The notes beneath the pieces are model-generated. The model had not been told where the DNA came from and did not search any database. It was given only the letters and a program-made list of their open reading frames with translations. The translations under genes were made by a program, and so were the position numbers. Of a stretch of 61,190 bases of DNA, positions 43,907 to 52,357 are shown piece after piece; position 1 is the first letter of the stretch; every line of letters starts with the position of its first letter. Source of the stretch: an uncultured Clostridia bacterium (GTDB lineage: Bacteria; Bacillota; Clostridia; TANB77; CAG-508). The stretch is taken from assembly GCA_944386195.1 (NCBI GenBank), contig CALXAD010000007.1, forward strand, positions 1 to 61,190. Direction: 5' to 3'.

Positions 43907-45769
43907 ATGGAAGAATTAAAAGAAATACCCCAAATAAAAAAGTTATTTAAAGAAGAAAATTTATGTGTTCAATATGCTTATAAATCTAAAGAAAACTATA
44001 ATGTAGTTTATATTAATTCTAAACTATATGAAGAAATATTTAAAGAAAAATATGAATGGGGAAAAGCAAAAGCCCAAATAAGTAAAATGTTTTCAATAAC
44101 TTTAGATGAGGAAAAATCAAATAAACAAATAGTAGGAAAATCATATAGTGATAAACAATTAGATCCAACAGGAATTGGTTTAAGTGGAAATTTAGGCTCT
44201 GGAAGAGCATATTTTTATGGTAGTTGTTTTAATATAAAGGGAGATAAAACAAAACTTGCAACGTCTTCTAAAAATATTTATAGTAATGGGAAATATGCAT
44301 TGTCAGCAGCAATTAAAGAAACCGTAATTTCTAATATTTTAGTGGATGATTTTGTTATTCCAAGTTTTGAAACTTTAGCAATTTTAGAAACAAAAGAAAA
44401 ATTTAATTTTGAAGATGAATTTTTAGATGCAGATGATATAATAAGAAAAGAAACTTATAATTTACCATGTAGCATAGAAATAAGAATAAATAAAGATAAA
44501 GAATTATATCGTATTAGTAATAGTTTAATAAATAAAGATAAATATACAATAAAAGAACTAGAAGAATTTTGTGGAAAATTAGCAAAGATAGAGGGTAATA
44601 AGTTTTGTGATAGATTTCTACATGGTTCATGGTCAGTAGGGAATATATCAACTGAGGGAAATTTAATTGATTTTGATACAGCAACATTTGTAAAAGGAAG
44701 ATTCCCACAATATTCAAATACTAACAAATATAAGTCAAATTACTTTGGGTATGAATTATTAGGACAAAAGTTAATGGTAAAGTCTATTCTAGATAGTTTG
44801 AATATAGAAAATATTGAAGAAGTTCAAGAAAAATTAGAAGATTTAATGGATAAAAAATATAAAGAAAATATAAAGATTAGATTTTGTGATTTAGTAGGTT
44901 TAGATTTTGATTTATATTATCATAAATATGATAAATTTATAGATGGATTGTGTGATAAATTTAACATATTAGCAAGAAAATTTTTACCAAATTATTATGA
45001 AACCAATGTGGCAGAAAAAAATGGAGCAATAACATATTTATTTGATTTTTCAAACTTTTTTCAAAAGTATTTAATATATAAAAAAGAAAATAAGAATAAC
45101 ATACTATTAGGTATAAAATTATTACTAAATAATACAGAATATATCGAGTATGAAAAACTGGGCATGATTAAAGAAAAAGTTGATGAATTTTTCAGCGAAA
45201 ATTTAGTATATGAAGATAATATGGATTATTATATAAACAGTGCAATAGATTTTATTGAAGAATATGACAAATTGTTTAATGAGATTAATAAAGAAATAGA
45301 TTTGTCTAATATTAAATTTAAACAATATGTGATAAATGCAAATAGAGAGTATCTTTATGGAAATGAAAATATGTATGGAGAAATATCTTATCTATATGAT
45401 TCTAAAAAAATAGATGAGAAAACAGTTAATATACTTATAAATGCTTTAATAAATACTAATAAAAGAAATAATTATGCAAAAAATAGTGAAGTTAAATTAG
45501 GATTACAAATATATCAAGACTTATTAACTTATTTTGTTTTATCAAAAAACTATTATTATTTAGTTATAGAACCATATTCTGATATTGAAATAAAGTTTGC
45601 AAAGGTAATTATAAATGAAGAAGAATTTATGATAAGGCATTCAATGGATGAAAATGATAAGAGTATGATTAGTGAAAAAATTGAATTTGATGATTTACAG
45701 GATATATTAGGGTTTGATATAAAATTAAAAATTAATGGTAAAGATTATGAAAAGAAATTATTATTATGA
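43907..45769 (+). CDS. SelO-like (YdiU) pseudokinase-fold protein
   Basis: The 620-residue protein resembles SelO, a kinase-fold enzyme that transfers AMP from ATP to proteins. Corresponding segments are GIGLSGNLGSGRAYFYGS (glycine-rich loop), IYSNGKYALSAAIKETVISNIL with FVIPSFETLAIL (like GDGRAVLRSSIRE...GIPTTRAL), and near residue 240 HGSWSVGNISTEGNLIDFD, matching the catalytic HG..N.DN.S..G..IDY region. Sequence identity is low and the C-terminal third is unlike SelO. It is the last gene of the block. Target unknown; it may act on the product or on a carrier protein. Confidence 0.65.
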   Translation: MEELKEIPQIKKLFKEENLCVQYAYKSKENYNVVYINSKLYEEIFKEKYEWGKAKAQISKMFSITLDEEKSNKQIVGKSYSDKQLDPTGIGLSGNLGSGRAYFYGSCFNIKGDKTKLATSSKNIYSNGKYALSAAIKETVISNILVDDFVIPSFETLAILETKEKFNFEDEFLDADDIIRKETYNLPCSIEIRINKDKELYRISNSLINKDKYTIKELEEFCGKLAKIEGNKFCDRFLHGSWSVGNISTEGNLIDFDTATFVKGRFPQYSNTNKYKSNYFGYELLGQKLMVKSILDSLNIENIEEVQEKLEDLMDKKYKENIKIRFCDLVGLDFDLYYHKYDKFIDGLCDKFNILARKFLPNYYETNVAEKNGAITYLFDFSNFFQKYLIYKKENKNNILLGIKLLLNNTEYIEYEKLGMIKEKVDEFFSENLVYEDNMDYYINSAIDFIEEYDKLFNEINKEIDLSNIKFKQYVINANREYLYGNENMYGEISYLYDSKKIDEKTVNILINALINTNKRNNYAKNSEVKLGLQIYQDLLTYFVLSKNYYYLVIEPYSDIEIKFAKVIINEEEFMIRHSMDENDKSMISEKIEFDDLQDILGFDIKLKINGKDYEKKLLL

Positions 45770-45895
45770 ATTTAATACAGTATTGAAGATTAATAATAAA
45801 AAAGAATGAGACTAAACAAATAGATTATATTGACAAAAAACTCCAATTTAGAGTTAACATATTAATACTCAGGACAATGGAAAAACTGGCAAAAT

Positions 45896-45924
45896 TTGAC
45901 GAAAACTATTTTTTATGTTATCAT
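45896..45924 (+). promoter_or_regulatory. Promoter of the small coiled-coil gene
   Basis: TTGACG at 45896 and TATCAT at 45919 are 17 bases apart and lie about 37 bases before the ATG at 45962. Confidence 0.55.
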
Positions 45925-45961
45925 ATAAATAGATGAAAAAGGAATTTTAGGAGGTAATATT

Positions 45962-46273
45962 ATGGGAGCTAGTAGTTATAGTGGAAAAGGTAGTACAACT
46001 CCAAGTAGAAGTGAGAGCCCAATCAGGAGACCATCTAAAGCAAGAGGTAAATCATCAATGATAGAAATGCTTGAACTTTTAGAAGAAGTAGAAAGATGTA
46101 GAGATGTTGTTGCAGAAAAAAAGGCTGACCTAGATTCTGCAAAAAAAGATTTGGAAAGAGCAGAACAAAAAGTATCAGCACAAATAAATAAACTTGACCC
46201 AGAAACAAAGGCTAGATTTAGAAGAATGATGGGTGGATTAGATGAAAAAGAGCAAGATGGAGAGGAAAGATAA
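45962..46273 (+). CDS. Hypothetical coiled-coil protein (103 aa)
   Basis: The protein has a Ser/Gly/Pro-rich disordered N-terminus (SSYSGKGSTTPSRSESPIRRPSKARGKSS) and then a continuous coiled coil (IEMLELLEEVERCRDVVAEKKADLDSAKKDLERAEQKVSAQINKL). The TTTTAGGAGGT site is strong. Base use is slightly less AT-rich than its neighbours. No family recognised; it has its own promoter and a terminator after it. Confidence 0.55.
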   Translation: MGASSYSGKGSTTPSRSESPIRRPSKARGKSSMIEMLELLEEVERCRDVVAEKKADLDSAKKDLERAEQKVSAQINKLDPETKARFRRMMGGLDEKEQDGEER

Positions 46274-46303
46274 GGCTCTTTAATTATAGAGTAAATAAAA
46301 AAG

Positions 46304-46347
46304 TATTTTGTTCTCATAAATTAGAGAAATGAAATACTTTTTTTGTT
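46304..46347 (+). terminator. Terminator of coiled-coil gene
   Basis: AAAAAGTATTT pairs with AAATACTTTTTTT across a loop of about 25 bases. Confidence 0.65.
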
Positions 46348-46388
46348 TAAGTATTTTACAAATTATATTTATAAAAGAGGAATAGAGT

Positions 46389-47147
46389 ATGAAATTTAGT
46401 GATAATATAGCCGATGATGAATGGGAATGGTATATAGGACAATTATTTTCAAGAATTATAAAGAATGTAAATAAAACCAATATTAAAAATGTAGTTGAAA
46501 TAGCACCGGGATTTAGATATAAAATAGCATATGCCTTAAAAGAAATTAATTTTAATGGGAAGTTATATGTTATTGATACAAATACCGAAGTTCTAAAATA
46601 TGTAAATGAAAAATATAAATTACTTCTTCCAAATGTTAAAATTATATGTATAAATAAGGAATTTAAAAATGCTTTTAACGATATTCCAGAGAAAATTGAT
46701 TTGTTGTTGTCTAACCATTGTATAGATGATATGATAATCTCAGAATATATGCAAAATTATTATAATAAAAATTTAAATAGTGAAAATTTTAGAGATATGC
46801 TAACAAAAGCATGGATTGAATTAGGTAGAGAACCAATAAAAATTAATGAGATAAATAATGGAGTATTTTTAACATTTAAAAATTTCTTTTCAAATAAAAA
46901 AATTAATACAATTATTATTAGTCAATATAAAAGTAATCTGTATTTTAAAGATAAATTTAAAGAAATGGATGAAATAACGGAACAATGTTTTAATAAAATT
47001 AAAGAATTAGTTATAATGGATAATACTCATATAAATAAAATATTAGATTTCTATCCATTTGGAGACGATGAAAGATATATGGGCAAATACTTATTAGATA
47101 ATACTCAAAATGCGAAAAATTGGATTGTTGGAAAATACAAAAAATAG
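46389..47147 (+). CDS. SAM-dependent methyltransferase-like protein
   Basis: The 252-residue protein has a Rossmann-type start: IKNVVEIAPGFRYKIAYALKEI (motif I, E-x-APG), KLYVIDTNTEVLKYV (motif II acidic), and IDLLLSNHCIDDMII (motif IV, LLSNHCIDD). The rest is unlike well-known families. AAGAGGAATAGAGT precedes the ATG. It lies close to a deoxyribosyltransferase-like gene, so the substrate could be a nucleoside-related molecule, which is inference only. Confidence 0.6.
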   Translation: MKFSDNIADDEWEWYIGQLFSRIIKNVNKTNIKNVVEIAPGFRYKIAYALKEINFNGKLYVIDTNTEVLKYVNEKYKLLLPNVKIICINKEFKNAFNDIPEKIDLLLSNHCIDDMIISEYMQNYYNKNLNSENFRDMLTKAWIELGREPIKINEINNGVFLTFKNFFSNKKINTIIISQYKSNLYFKDKFKEMDEITEQCFNKIKELVIMDNTHINKILDFYPFGDDERYMGKYLLDNTQNAKNWIVGKYKK

Positions 47148-47280
47148 AAATATATTTGGTAAGTGTACAGTTTTGACAATTTTACATAAAAAGTGTTATA
47201 ATATTATTAATCTTCTTAAAAAAATTCCTTTTGACATTTTAAGGATAACAGGAAGAAATAAAAAATTGGAGGAATTGAAC

Positions 47281-47685
47281 ATGGAAAATTATGCAAACAC
47301 AACATTTCTTGGAGGCACTTGCAACAATTCAACTTGGCGGCAGGAATTAATATCGCAATTGAGCGAAAATGTTGATTTCTTTAATCCTGTTGTTGATGAC
47401 TGGACACCTGAATGTCAAGCAAGAGAGGATCATGCTCGTGAAGAAGCAAAATATGTTCTTTTTGTAATTACATCACAGATGACAGGGGTTTTCTCTATTG
47501 CTGAAGTAGTAGATTGTAGTAATAAAAGACCTGAAAGTACATTGTTTTGTGTTATTCTAGATGGTTTTGACAAAGCGCAGGCAAAATCATTAAAAGCAGT
47601 ATCCAAGATGGTTGAACGAAATGGTGCGAAGGTTTTTGATACAGTGGAAGAGATTGCAGTTTTCCTGAATTCGGCATATAAATAA
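47281..47685 (+). CDS. Nucleoside 2-deoxyribosyltransferase-like protein
   Basis: The 134-residue protein matches the nucleoside deoxyribosyltransferase-like fold: TTFLGGTCNNSTWRQELI, FFNPVVDDWTPECQAREDHAREEAKYVLFVIT, MTGVFSIAEVVDCSNKRP and LFCVILDGFDKAQAKSLKAVS. Relatives cleave or exchange nucleoside bases, or act in defence-related nucleotide turnover. AAATTGGAGGAA precedes the ATG. Codon use is clearly different from the neighbours (CGG, CGT, CGA, GCG, CTG) and the GC content is higher, indicating recent transfer. It contains the only CGG read as Arg in the window (codon at 47338-47340). Confidence 0.75.
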   Translation: MENYANTTFLGGTCNNSTWRQELISQLSENVDFFNPVVDDWTPECQAREDHAREEAKYVLFVITSQMTGVFSIAEVVDCSNKRPESTLFCVILDGFDKAQAKSLKAVSKMVERNGAKVFDTVEEIAVFLNSAYK

Positions 47686-47692
47686 AGCCGAC

Positions 47693-47738
47693 AAAGATGG
47701 GTATTGATACGATATATAGTATCAATACCCATTTTAAC
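47693..47738 (+). terminator. Terminator of deoxyribosyltransferase-like gene
   Basis: GATGGGTATTGATAC pairs with GTATCAATACCCATT over an 8-base loop, followed by TTAAC. It is the longest perfect stem of its kind here. Confidence 0.8.
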
Positions 47739-48026
47739 ATAATTGATAAAAATATAAATTATATATGTAAAAGGATATAAAAATAGCATTAAAACCACAA
47801 AAAAATAAGCATTTTAAAAAATTTCATTGTATATATTGTTTTTATATAAAAAATGTAGTAAAATAACTTTGTCAACAAAAGTATATACAAAAATGACTTA
47901 AAGATTTTATAAGAAAGAATGGAATACAAAAAAGTCAAATTTTCAAACAAATAAGATTGTTGATTACTATTTGGTGAAAGGAGGTACGTAATCAAACCAG
48001 ACAGCAAAAGGCAGAAAATTTGCGAA

Positions 48027-48302
48027 TTGTATTTTGAGAAGGAATTTAACTGTGCAAGTATAGCAGAAGAATTAGGAATAAGTCCACAATATGTATCAAA
48101 AGTGTTAAAAGGACATCCTAAATATGAGAAGGAAAAACAAATAAGAAGTGAGATAAAGCATAAAAATTATCTTGAGCGAAAAAAGAAAAACAGACAGTTA
48201 AGAGCAGAAATTTTGAAAGCAAAAGAAATTTATGAACTAGAGTATTTGAAACATTTACAATTTCAACATTCAATTGAGATGTCAAAAAAATACTTAGTCT
48301 AA
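48027..48302 (+). CDS. Helix-turn-helix phage-type regulator, short
   Basis: The protein of about 91 residues has a helix-turn-helix (FNCASIAEELGISPQYVSKVLKGHPKYEKEK) and a basic helical tail. I placed the start at TTG 48027. The frame is open upstream and KPDSKRQKICEL would extend it to the strong AAAGGAGG site at 47978-47985, where no standard start codon exists (ATC at 47991 has the right spacing). It may therefore use a rare start codon or have lost its ATG. A terminator follows. Confidence 0.5.
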   Translation: MYFEKEFNCASIAEELGISPQYVSKVLKGHPKYEKEKQIRSEIKHKNYLERKKKNRQLRAEILKAKEIYELEYLKHLQFQHSIEMSKKYLV

Positions 48303-48335
48303 TTATGTTCAAAATACTGTTCCAAAAAATCAACT

Positions 48336-48378
48336 AAAAGCAAGTGTTTATTCGTAGGAATAAATGACTTGCTTTTTA
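48336..48378 (+). terminator. Terminator of HTH gene
   Basis: AAAAGCAAGT pairs with ACTTGCTTTT around an inner TTATTC/GGAATAA stem, followed by T and AG. Confidence 0.7.
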
Positions 48379-48441
48379 GTATGCCTTAAAAAATATCATA
48401 ATTATTTATGATGAGAATATTTTTTAAGAGAGGTGGTGCTA

Positions 48442-48606
48442 TTGAATGAAGAAGAAAATAAAGTAAATAAACAAAAGAATAAAAAAGATAAATTACCATT
48501 TGCTATATTTATAAGTCCTAATAATAAAAGTAAAAATAAAATGGAAAATTATAAAGAAATATTTACAGATATAATATCTGATAGAATAAAACAAAAATAC
48601 CAATAA
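48442..48606 (+). CDS. Small hypothetical protein (54 aa)
   Basis: GAGAGGTGG lies six bases before TTG 48442, which opens a 54-residue reading frame rich in Lys, Asn and Glu, with a short hydrophobic centre (LPFAIFISP). It ends before the promoter of the DUF3800 gene. Coding potential rests on the ribosome binding site and typical codon use. Confidence 0.4.
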   Translation: MNEEENKVNKQKNKKDKLPFAIFISPNNKSKNKMENYKEIFTDIISDRIKQKYQ

Positions 48607-48733
48607 TACAAAACAAAAATTTGCATTTTTATTGACTTCTTAATAGATACATAGTAAAATACAATTACTGGAAATTTAATATAGGCAATATGAAATTATA
48701 ATAAATATAAAAATAATGAAAGTAGGAATAAAA

Positions 48734-49525
48734 ATGAAAACAAATCTAGTATATTTTGATGAAACTGGTGATGATGGATTAATAAGAACATCAAGTGAAA
48801 CATTCATTTTAACAAGTATTTATATGTCATCTGAAAATTGGCAAAAAAATTATAATCAGATGAAATTTTTAAGAAAAGAATTAAAAGAAAAATATGGATT
48901 TCATGTAAAAGAAGAAATGCATACAAAACATTTTTTAACAGATAAAGATCCATATAGAAAATATAATTGGAATAAAGAAACAAAATTAGAAATTTTAAAA
49001 GCATTTACATTAGCCATTGCAGACTTAGATTTAACTTGTATTAATGTAATAATAGATAAAAATAAAATAAAAAAACAAGATTATAAAGTATTAGAAAATG
49101 CTTTAAAATATAATATCCAAAGGATAGATAATGATAGTAATGGAGAATGGAATTATATGATAATTACAGATAGAGGAAGAATAGCACCTATGAGAAAAAC
49201 TGCTAGAGCAATAAGAGCATATAATCCGATACAATCAAAATATTCTTATACATTTAAAAATCAACCTATCTCAGGATTAATAGAAGATATTTTGGAAAAG
49301 GATTCAAAAGAATCATACTTTATACAAATATGTGATTTTGTTTCATATTTTGTGCACTTATATTATAAATGTTGTATAAAGAAAAATGATTTGCCAAATA
49401 GAGTTGGAAAATTAATAGATAAAAAGTTTGTAGGTAGTGTAATGGCAACATTAAAAAAATCAAATAAACTTAATTTAAAAGCTAATAAATCTAATAGTTA
49501 TGGGTTAGTGATTTATCCAAAATAA
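48734..49525 (+). CDS. DUF3800 domain protein
   Basis: The protein of about 263 residues matches DUF3800: it starts LVYFDETGDDGL (Asp-Glu-Thr/Ser motif), followed by TFILTSIYMSSENW, EEMHTKHFLTDKDP, and the later acidic motif MIITDRGRIAPMRKTARAI with DFVSYFVHLYYKC. The family has an RNase H-like fold and is common in mobile elements and near defence genes. TAGGAATAAAA precedes ATG 48734; an in-frame ATG at 48716 has no good site. Confidence 0.8.
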   Translation: MKTNLVYFDETGDDGLIRTSSETFILTSIYMSSENWQKNYNQMKFLRKELKEKYGFHVKEEMHTKHFLTDKDPYRKYNWNKETKLEILKAFTLAIADLDLTCINVIIDKNKIKKQDYKVLENALKYNIQRIDNDSNGEWNYMIITDRGRIAPMRKTARAIRAYNPIQSKYSYTFKNQPISGLIEDILEKDSKESYFIQICDFVSYFVHLYYKCCIKKNDLPNRVGKLIDKKFVGSVMATLKKSNKLNLKANKSNSYGLVIYPK

Positions 49526-49639
49526 AAAACACCACCTACGGCACATTCGTACTTTCAGTAGTTCACTATCATTATATTAAAAGAATTCTTAAATGTCAAC
49601 AATTTTTTGAGAAAAACAAAAATTACCAGTGATATGTAG

Positions 49640-49690
49640 AAGTTCTAAATTTTCAAGATTTATATTGAATTTTTAGAACTTTTAATATAT
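49640..49690 (+). terminator. Hairpin upstream of recombinase gene
   Basis: AAGTTCTAAA pairs with TTTAGAACTT around a 22-base loop, with TTTAATATAT following. It probably separates DUF3800 from the recombinase transcript. Confidence 0.5.
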
Positions 49691-49767
49691 AATAGCAACA
49701 ATAAAATAACAATAAAAATATAATGTTATTGATACATAAAAGTAAAGCACAACAGGAGGTGAATAGC

Positions 49768-51412
49768 ATGAAGAAATCAAATGAAGAAAAGAAAACAGTT
49801 ATATATGCAAGAGAAAGTAGAGATGACTATGGCGAAAACTATGAAAGAATAGAAACACAAAGAGATTTATTAATAAAATATTGTAAAAATCATGGATATA
49901 CAAATATAGTAGATATTATAATGGATGATGATAAAAGTGGTACGGATTTTAGTAGATTTGATGATATAAGAGAGAGAGCCAAACAAAAGGAAATAGATGT
50001 AATTGTATTTAAAAATTCATCAAGACTTGGAAGAAATCAAAAAGAAGCATTAGACTTTGTAGAATACTTAGAAGAACAAGGTGTAGAAATCATATTTGAA
50101 GATGAACAATATAATGAGGAAATGTTTGGATTATATGCTTGGTTTAATGAAAGAAGAGCAAGAGATGATAGTAAAAATATAAGAAGAAACCTAAAACACA
50201 AAATAGAGGAAGGGGAACTATTAGTGAAAGCAATTTATGGATATGATAAAGATGGAAAAAATTTAAAAAAAAATGAAGAAACATCAAAAATAGTTCAAGA
50301 AATATTTGAACTATATTCTAAAGATTGGGGGTATCAAAAAATTGCAACATATTTAAATAAAAACAAGATACCAACGCCTTCTCAAAGTAGAAACTATCCA
50401 AATGCAAAACAAACTGCAAATTGGAAAGCACAGCATATAGTAAGAATTTTAGATGACAGAAGATATATTGGAGATTATGTAGGTCGGGCATACAGAAAAA
50501 GTAAGTTTTAAATCAAAGAAAACAAGAGTAAAAGACAGATCAGAATGGACCATTATAGAAAAACATCATGAGCCAATTATTGATAAAGAACTATTTGAAA
50601 AAGTACAAAGAATTAGAAAGAAAAGAAAAAAAGAAAGTGATAAATATAATAATGGATTCAAATTTGTAGATGTAGAAAACAATTTATATTCAGGACTTTT
50701 ATATTGTGGAAGATGTGGAACAGCAATGTATAAAAGAAAGGGAACAAGTGGCACAAGAAAAAGACCAGATAGTTATTTATGCAAAAAATATTGTAATGAA
50801 GGAGCAATAAAAGATATAAGACCAGATTATGGTTGTAAACCACACAGAATGCGAATAGAATATTTAGACCAAATTGTAAATGCATATATAGATAATTTAA
50901 TTAGCAATCCTGAATTTAAAGATTTTGTGATGGATAATGTAAAAGCTATAAATACAAATAAAGTGACTCTTGAAAAAGAGTTAGCAACAAATAAACAGTT
51001 ATTGGAAAAATATCAAAAACAATATAAAAAAGTTTATGATGATAAATTAGAAGATGCCATACCAGAATTTGTATATAGAGAAAAGAAAAAAGAATTAGAC
51101 AAAAAAATAAAAGAAAAAAAAGAAAAAGAGCAAGACTTAGAAAATAAGTTATCAAACCTAAATAAGTTAGAAAATAAAGAAGATTTAATCTTTAAAGCAA
51201 TAGATGACATCAAAAAAAATGGACTAACCAAAGAAGAACTATCAAGACTATTTGATAAAATCGTAGTATTTGCTCCAAAAGAAATAACAAAAGAACAAAA
51301 AGAAGAATATAACCTAAATGATGAAATGTACAAAGAACTCTATGAAAATGGAGGGCTAGCATTCCATTTAAAGTTTATGTATCCACAAACTATCACAAAC
51401 AGGAGGGTGTGA
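49768..51412 (+). CDS. Large serine recombinase of the element, +1 frameshift required
   Basis: The joined frame gives about 547 residues. The N-terminal resolvase domain (VIYARESRDDYGENYERIETQRDLL with catalytic Ser, then NSSRLGRNQKEALDFVEYLE) is followed by the recombinase domain, a zinc ribbon (YSGLLYCGRCGTAMYKRKG, CKKYC) and a coiled coil. Frame 0 stops at 50511; dropping the C of CGG at 50485 gives YVGGHTEKVSFKSKKTRVKDRSEW and continues to 51412. Its end overlaps the right attachment core: in the excised circle the last residues would be NRRIAIFD, in the integrated state NRRV. ATG 49768 has AGGAGGTG upstream. Confidence 0.9.
50485..50487 (+). other. In-frame CGG, +1 frameshift site 6 (recombinase)
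   Basis: GTA GGT CGG GCA in frame 0; GTA GGT (C) GGG CAT ACA in frame +1. This is the only site with GGG as the restored glycine codon. All of the zinc-ribbon domain lies after it. Confidence 0.9.
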
Positions 51413-51420
51413 TATAGGAG
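51395..51420. other. attR: right junction of the element in murA
   Basis: Element sequence ends ACAGGAGGG and murA resumes as TGT GAT ATA GGA GCA AGA (C-D-I-G-A-R). The core GG/GGG is shared with attL. The recombinase stop codon (TGA at 51410-51412) lies in the murA side, so attP is inside the recombinase gene's 3' end. Confidence 0.8.
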
Positions 51421-52316
51421 CAAGACCAATTGAATTACATTTAAAGGTATTTGAAAAATTAGGAATAAATATTAACAAAAACTATGGAAATATAGAGTGC
51501 TTTTGTGATAAAATAATGGGGGAAAAAATAGATTTAGACTGTCCAAGTGTTGGAGCAACTGAAAATGCAATACTTGCAAGCTGTTTGGCAGAAGGAACGA
51601 CAATAATAAATAATGCAGCAAGAGAACCAGAAATAGTTGACCTTCAAAATTTCTTAAATAAAATGGGAGCAAAAATAAAAGGAGCGGGCACAAGTCATAT
51701 AGAAATAGAAGGTGTAAAACAATTAAAAGATGTAAGTTATAATATTATCCCAGACAGAATAGAAACAGGAACATTTTTATGTTTAGCGGCAATAAATAGA
51801 ACAAATTTAATTGTAAAAAATTCAAAAGCAGAACATATAACACCAATAATAGATAAATTAGAAGAAATGGGATGTAAACTAAAAATAGAAAAAAATCAAA
51901 TAGAAATAAACACTCCTAAAAAATTAAAAACAGTAGATATAAAGACAATGCCATATCCTGGATTTCCAACAGATATGCAATCAGTATTTGCTACGATGCT
52001 TACAACAGTAAAAGGAACATCTGTTATAATAGAAAATATATTTGAAAATAGATATAAATATACTCAAGAACTAATTAGAATGGGAGCTAAAATAACAATA
52101 GAGGGAAAAACAGCAATAATAAAAGGGGTAAAGAAATTATATGGTACTACTGTAAAAGCTACAGACTTAAGAGGCGGAGCTGCATTAGTAGTTGCTGGAA
52201 CATCAGCAAAAGGAATAACAAAAGTTGAAAATATAGAATATATATTAAGAGGATATGAAAATTTTAGTGAAAAATTAGAAAAAATTGGAGTGGATATAGA
52301 AATAAAGGGCGATTAA
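51405..52316 (+). pseudogene. murA: murA, 3' part, with the active-site Cys
   Basis: This fragment begins GCDIGARPIELHLKVFEKLGI, containing the Cys that attacks PEP, and continues through the rest of the EPSP-synthase-type fold (CPSVGATENAILASCLAEGTT, GFPTDMQSVFATMLTTVKG, DLRGGAALVVAGTSA) to residue 303. Combined with the 5' part it makes a 417-residue enzyme. In the integrated state it has no start codon of its own with a good ribosome binding site. It leads directly into ftsQ 41 bases downstream. Confidence 0.92.
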
Positions 52317-52357
52317 GCCCTTTATAAAAAAATAACTTGTCCAAAGGAGGGCTAAAA

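Larger units (their letters stand above)
33750..51404. mobile_element. Integrated element in murA (about 17.65 kb)
   Basis: The element lies between the two parts of murA, with a large serine recombinase gene ending at the right junction. Cargo in order: pRiA4b-type protein, DUF6429-type protein, RusA-like protein, winged-helix relaxation protein, RepA_N-type initiator, a seven-gene block resembling a second NAD-type pathway, a coiled-coil protein, methyltransferase-like protein, deoxyribosyltransferase-like protein, HTH protein, DUF3800 protein and the recombinase. No capsid, portal, terminase or type IV secretion genes are present, so it is not a complete phage or self-transmissible ICE. 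It is probably an integrated plasmid-like or mobilisable unit. Two of its genes need the same CGG +1 shift as host genes. Confidence 0.88.

Noticed and set aside
33750..51404. Complete prophage
   Set aside because: No capsid, portal, terminase, tail or lysis genes are present.
33750..51404. Self-transmissible ICE
   Set aside because: No VirB4/TraG-type ATPase, coupling protein or recognisable relaxase is encoded.
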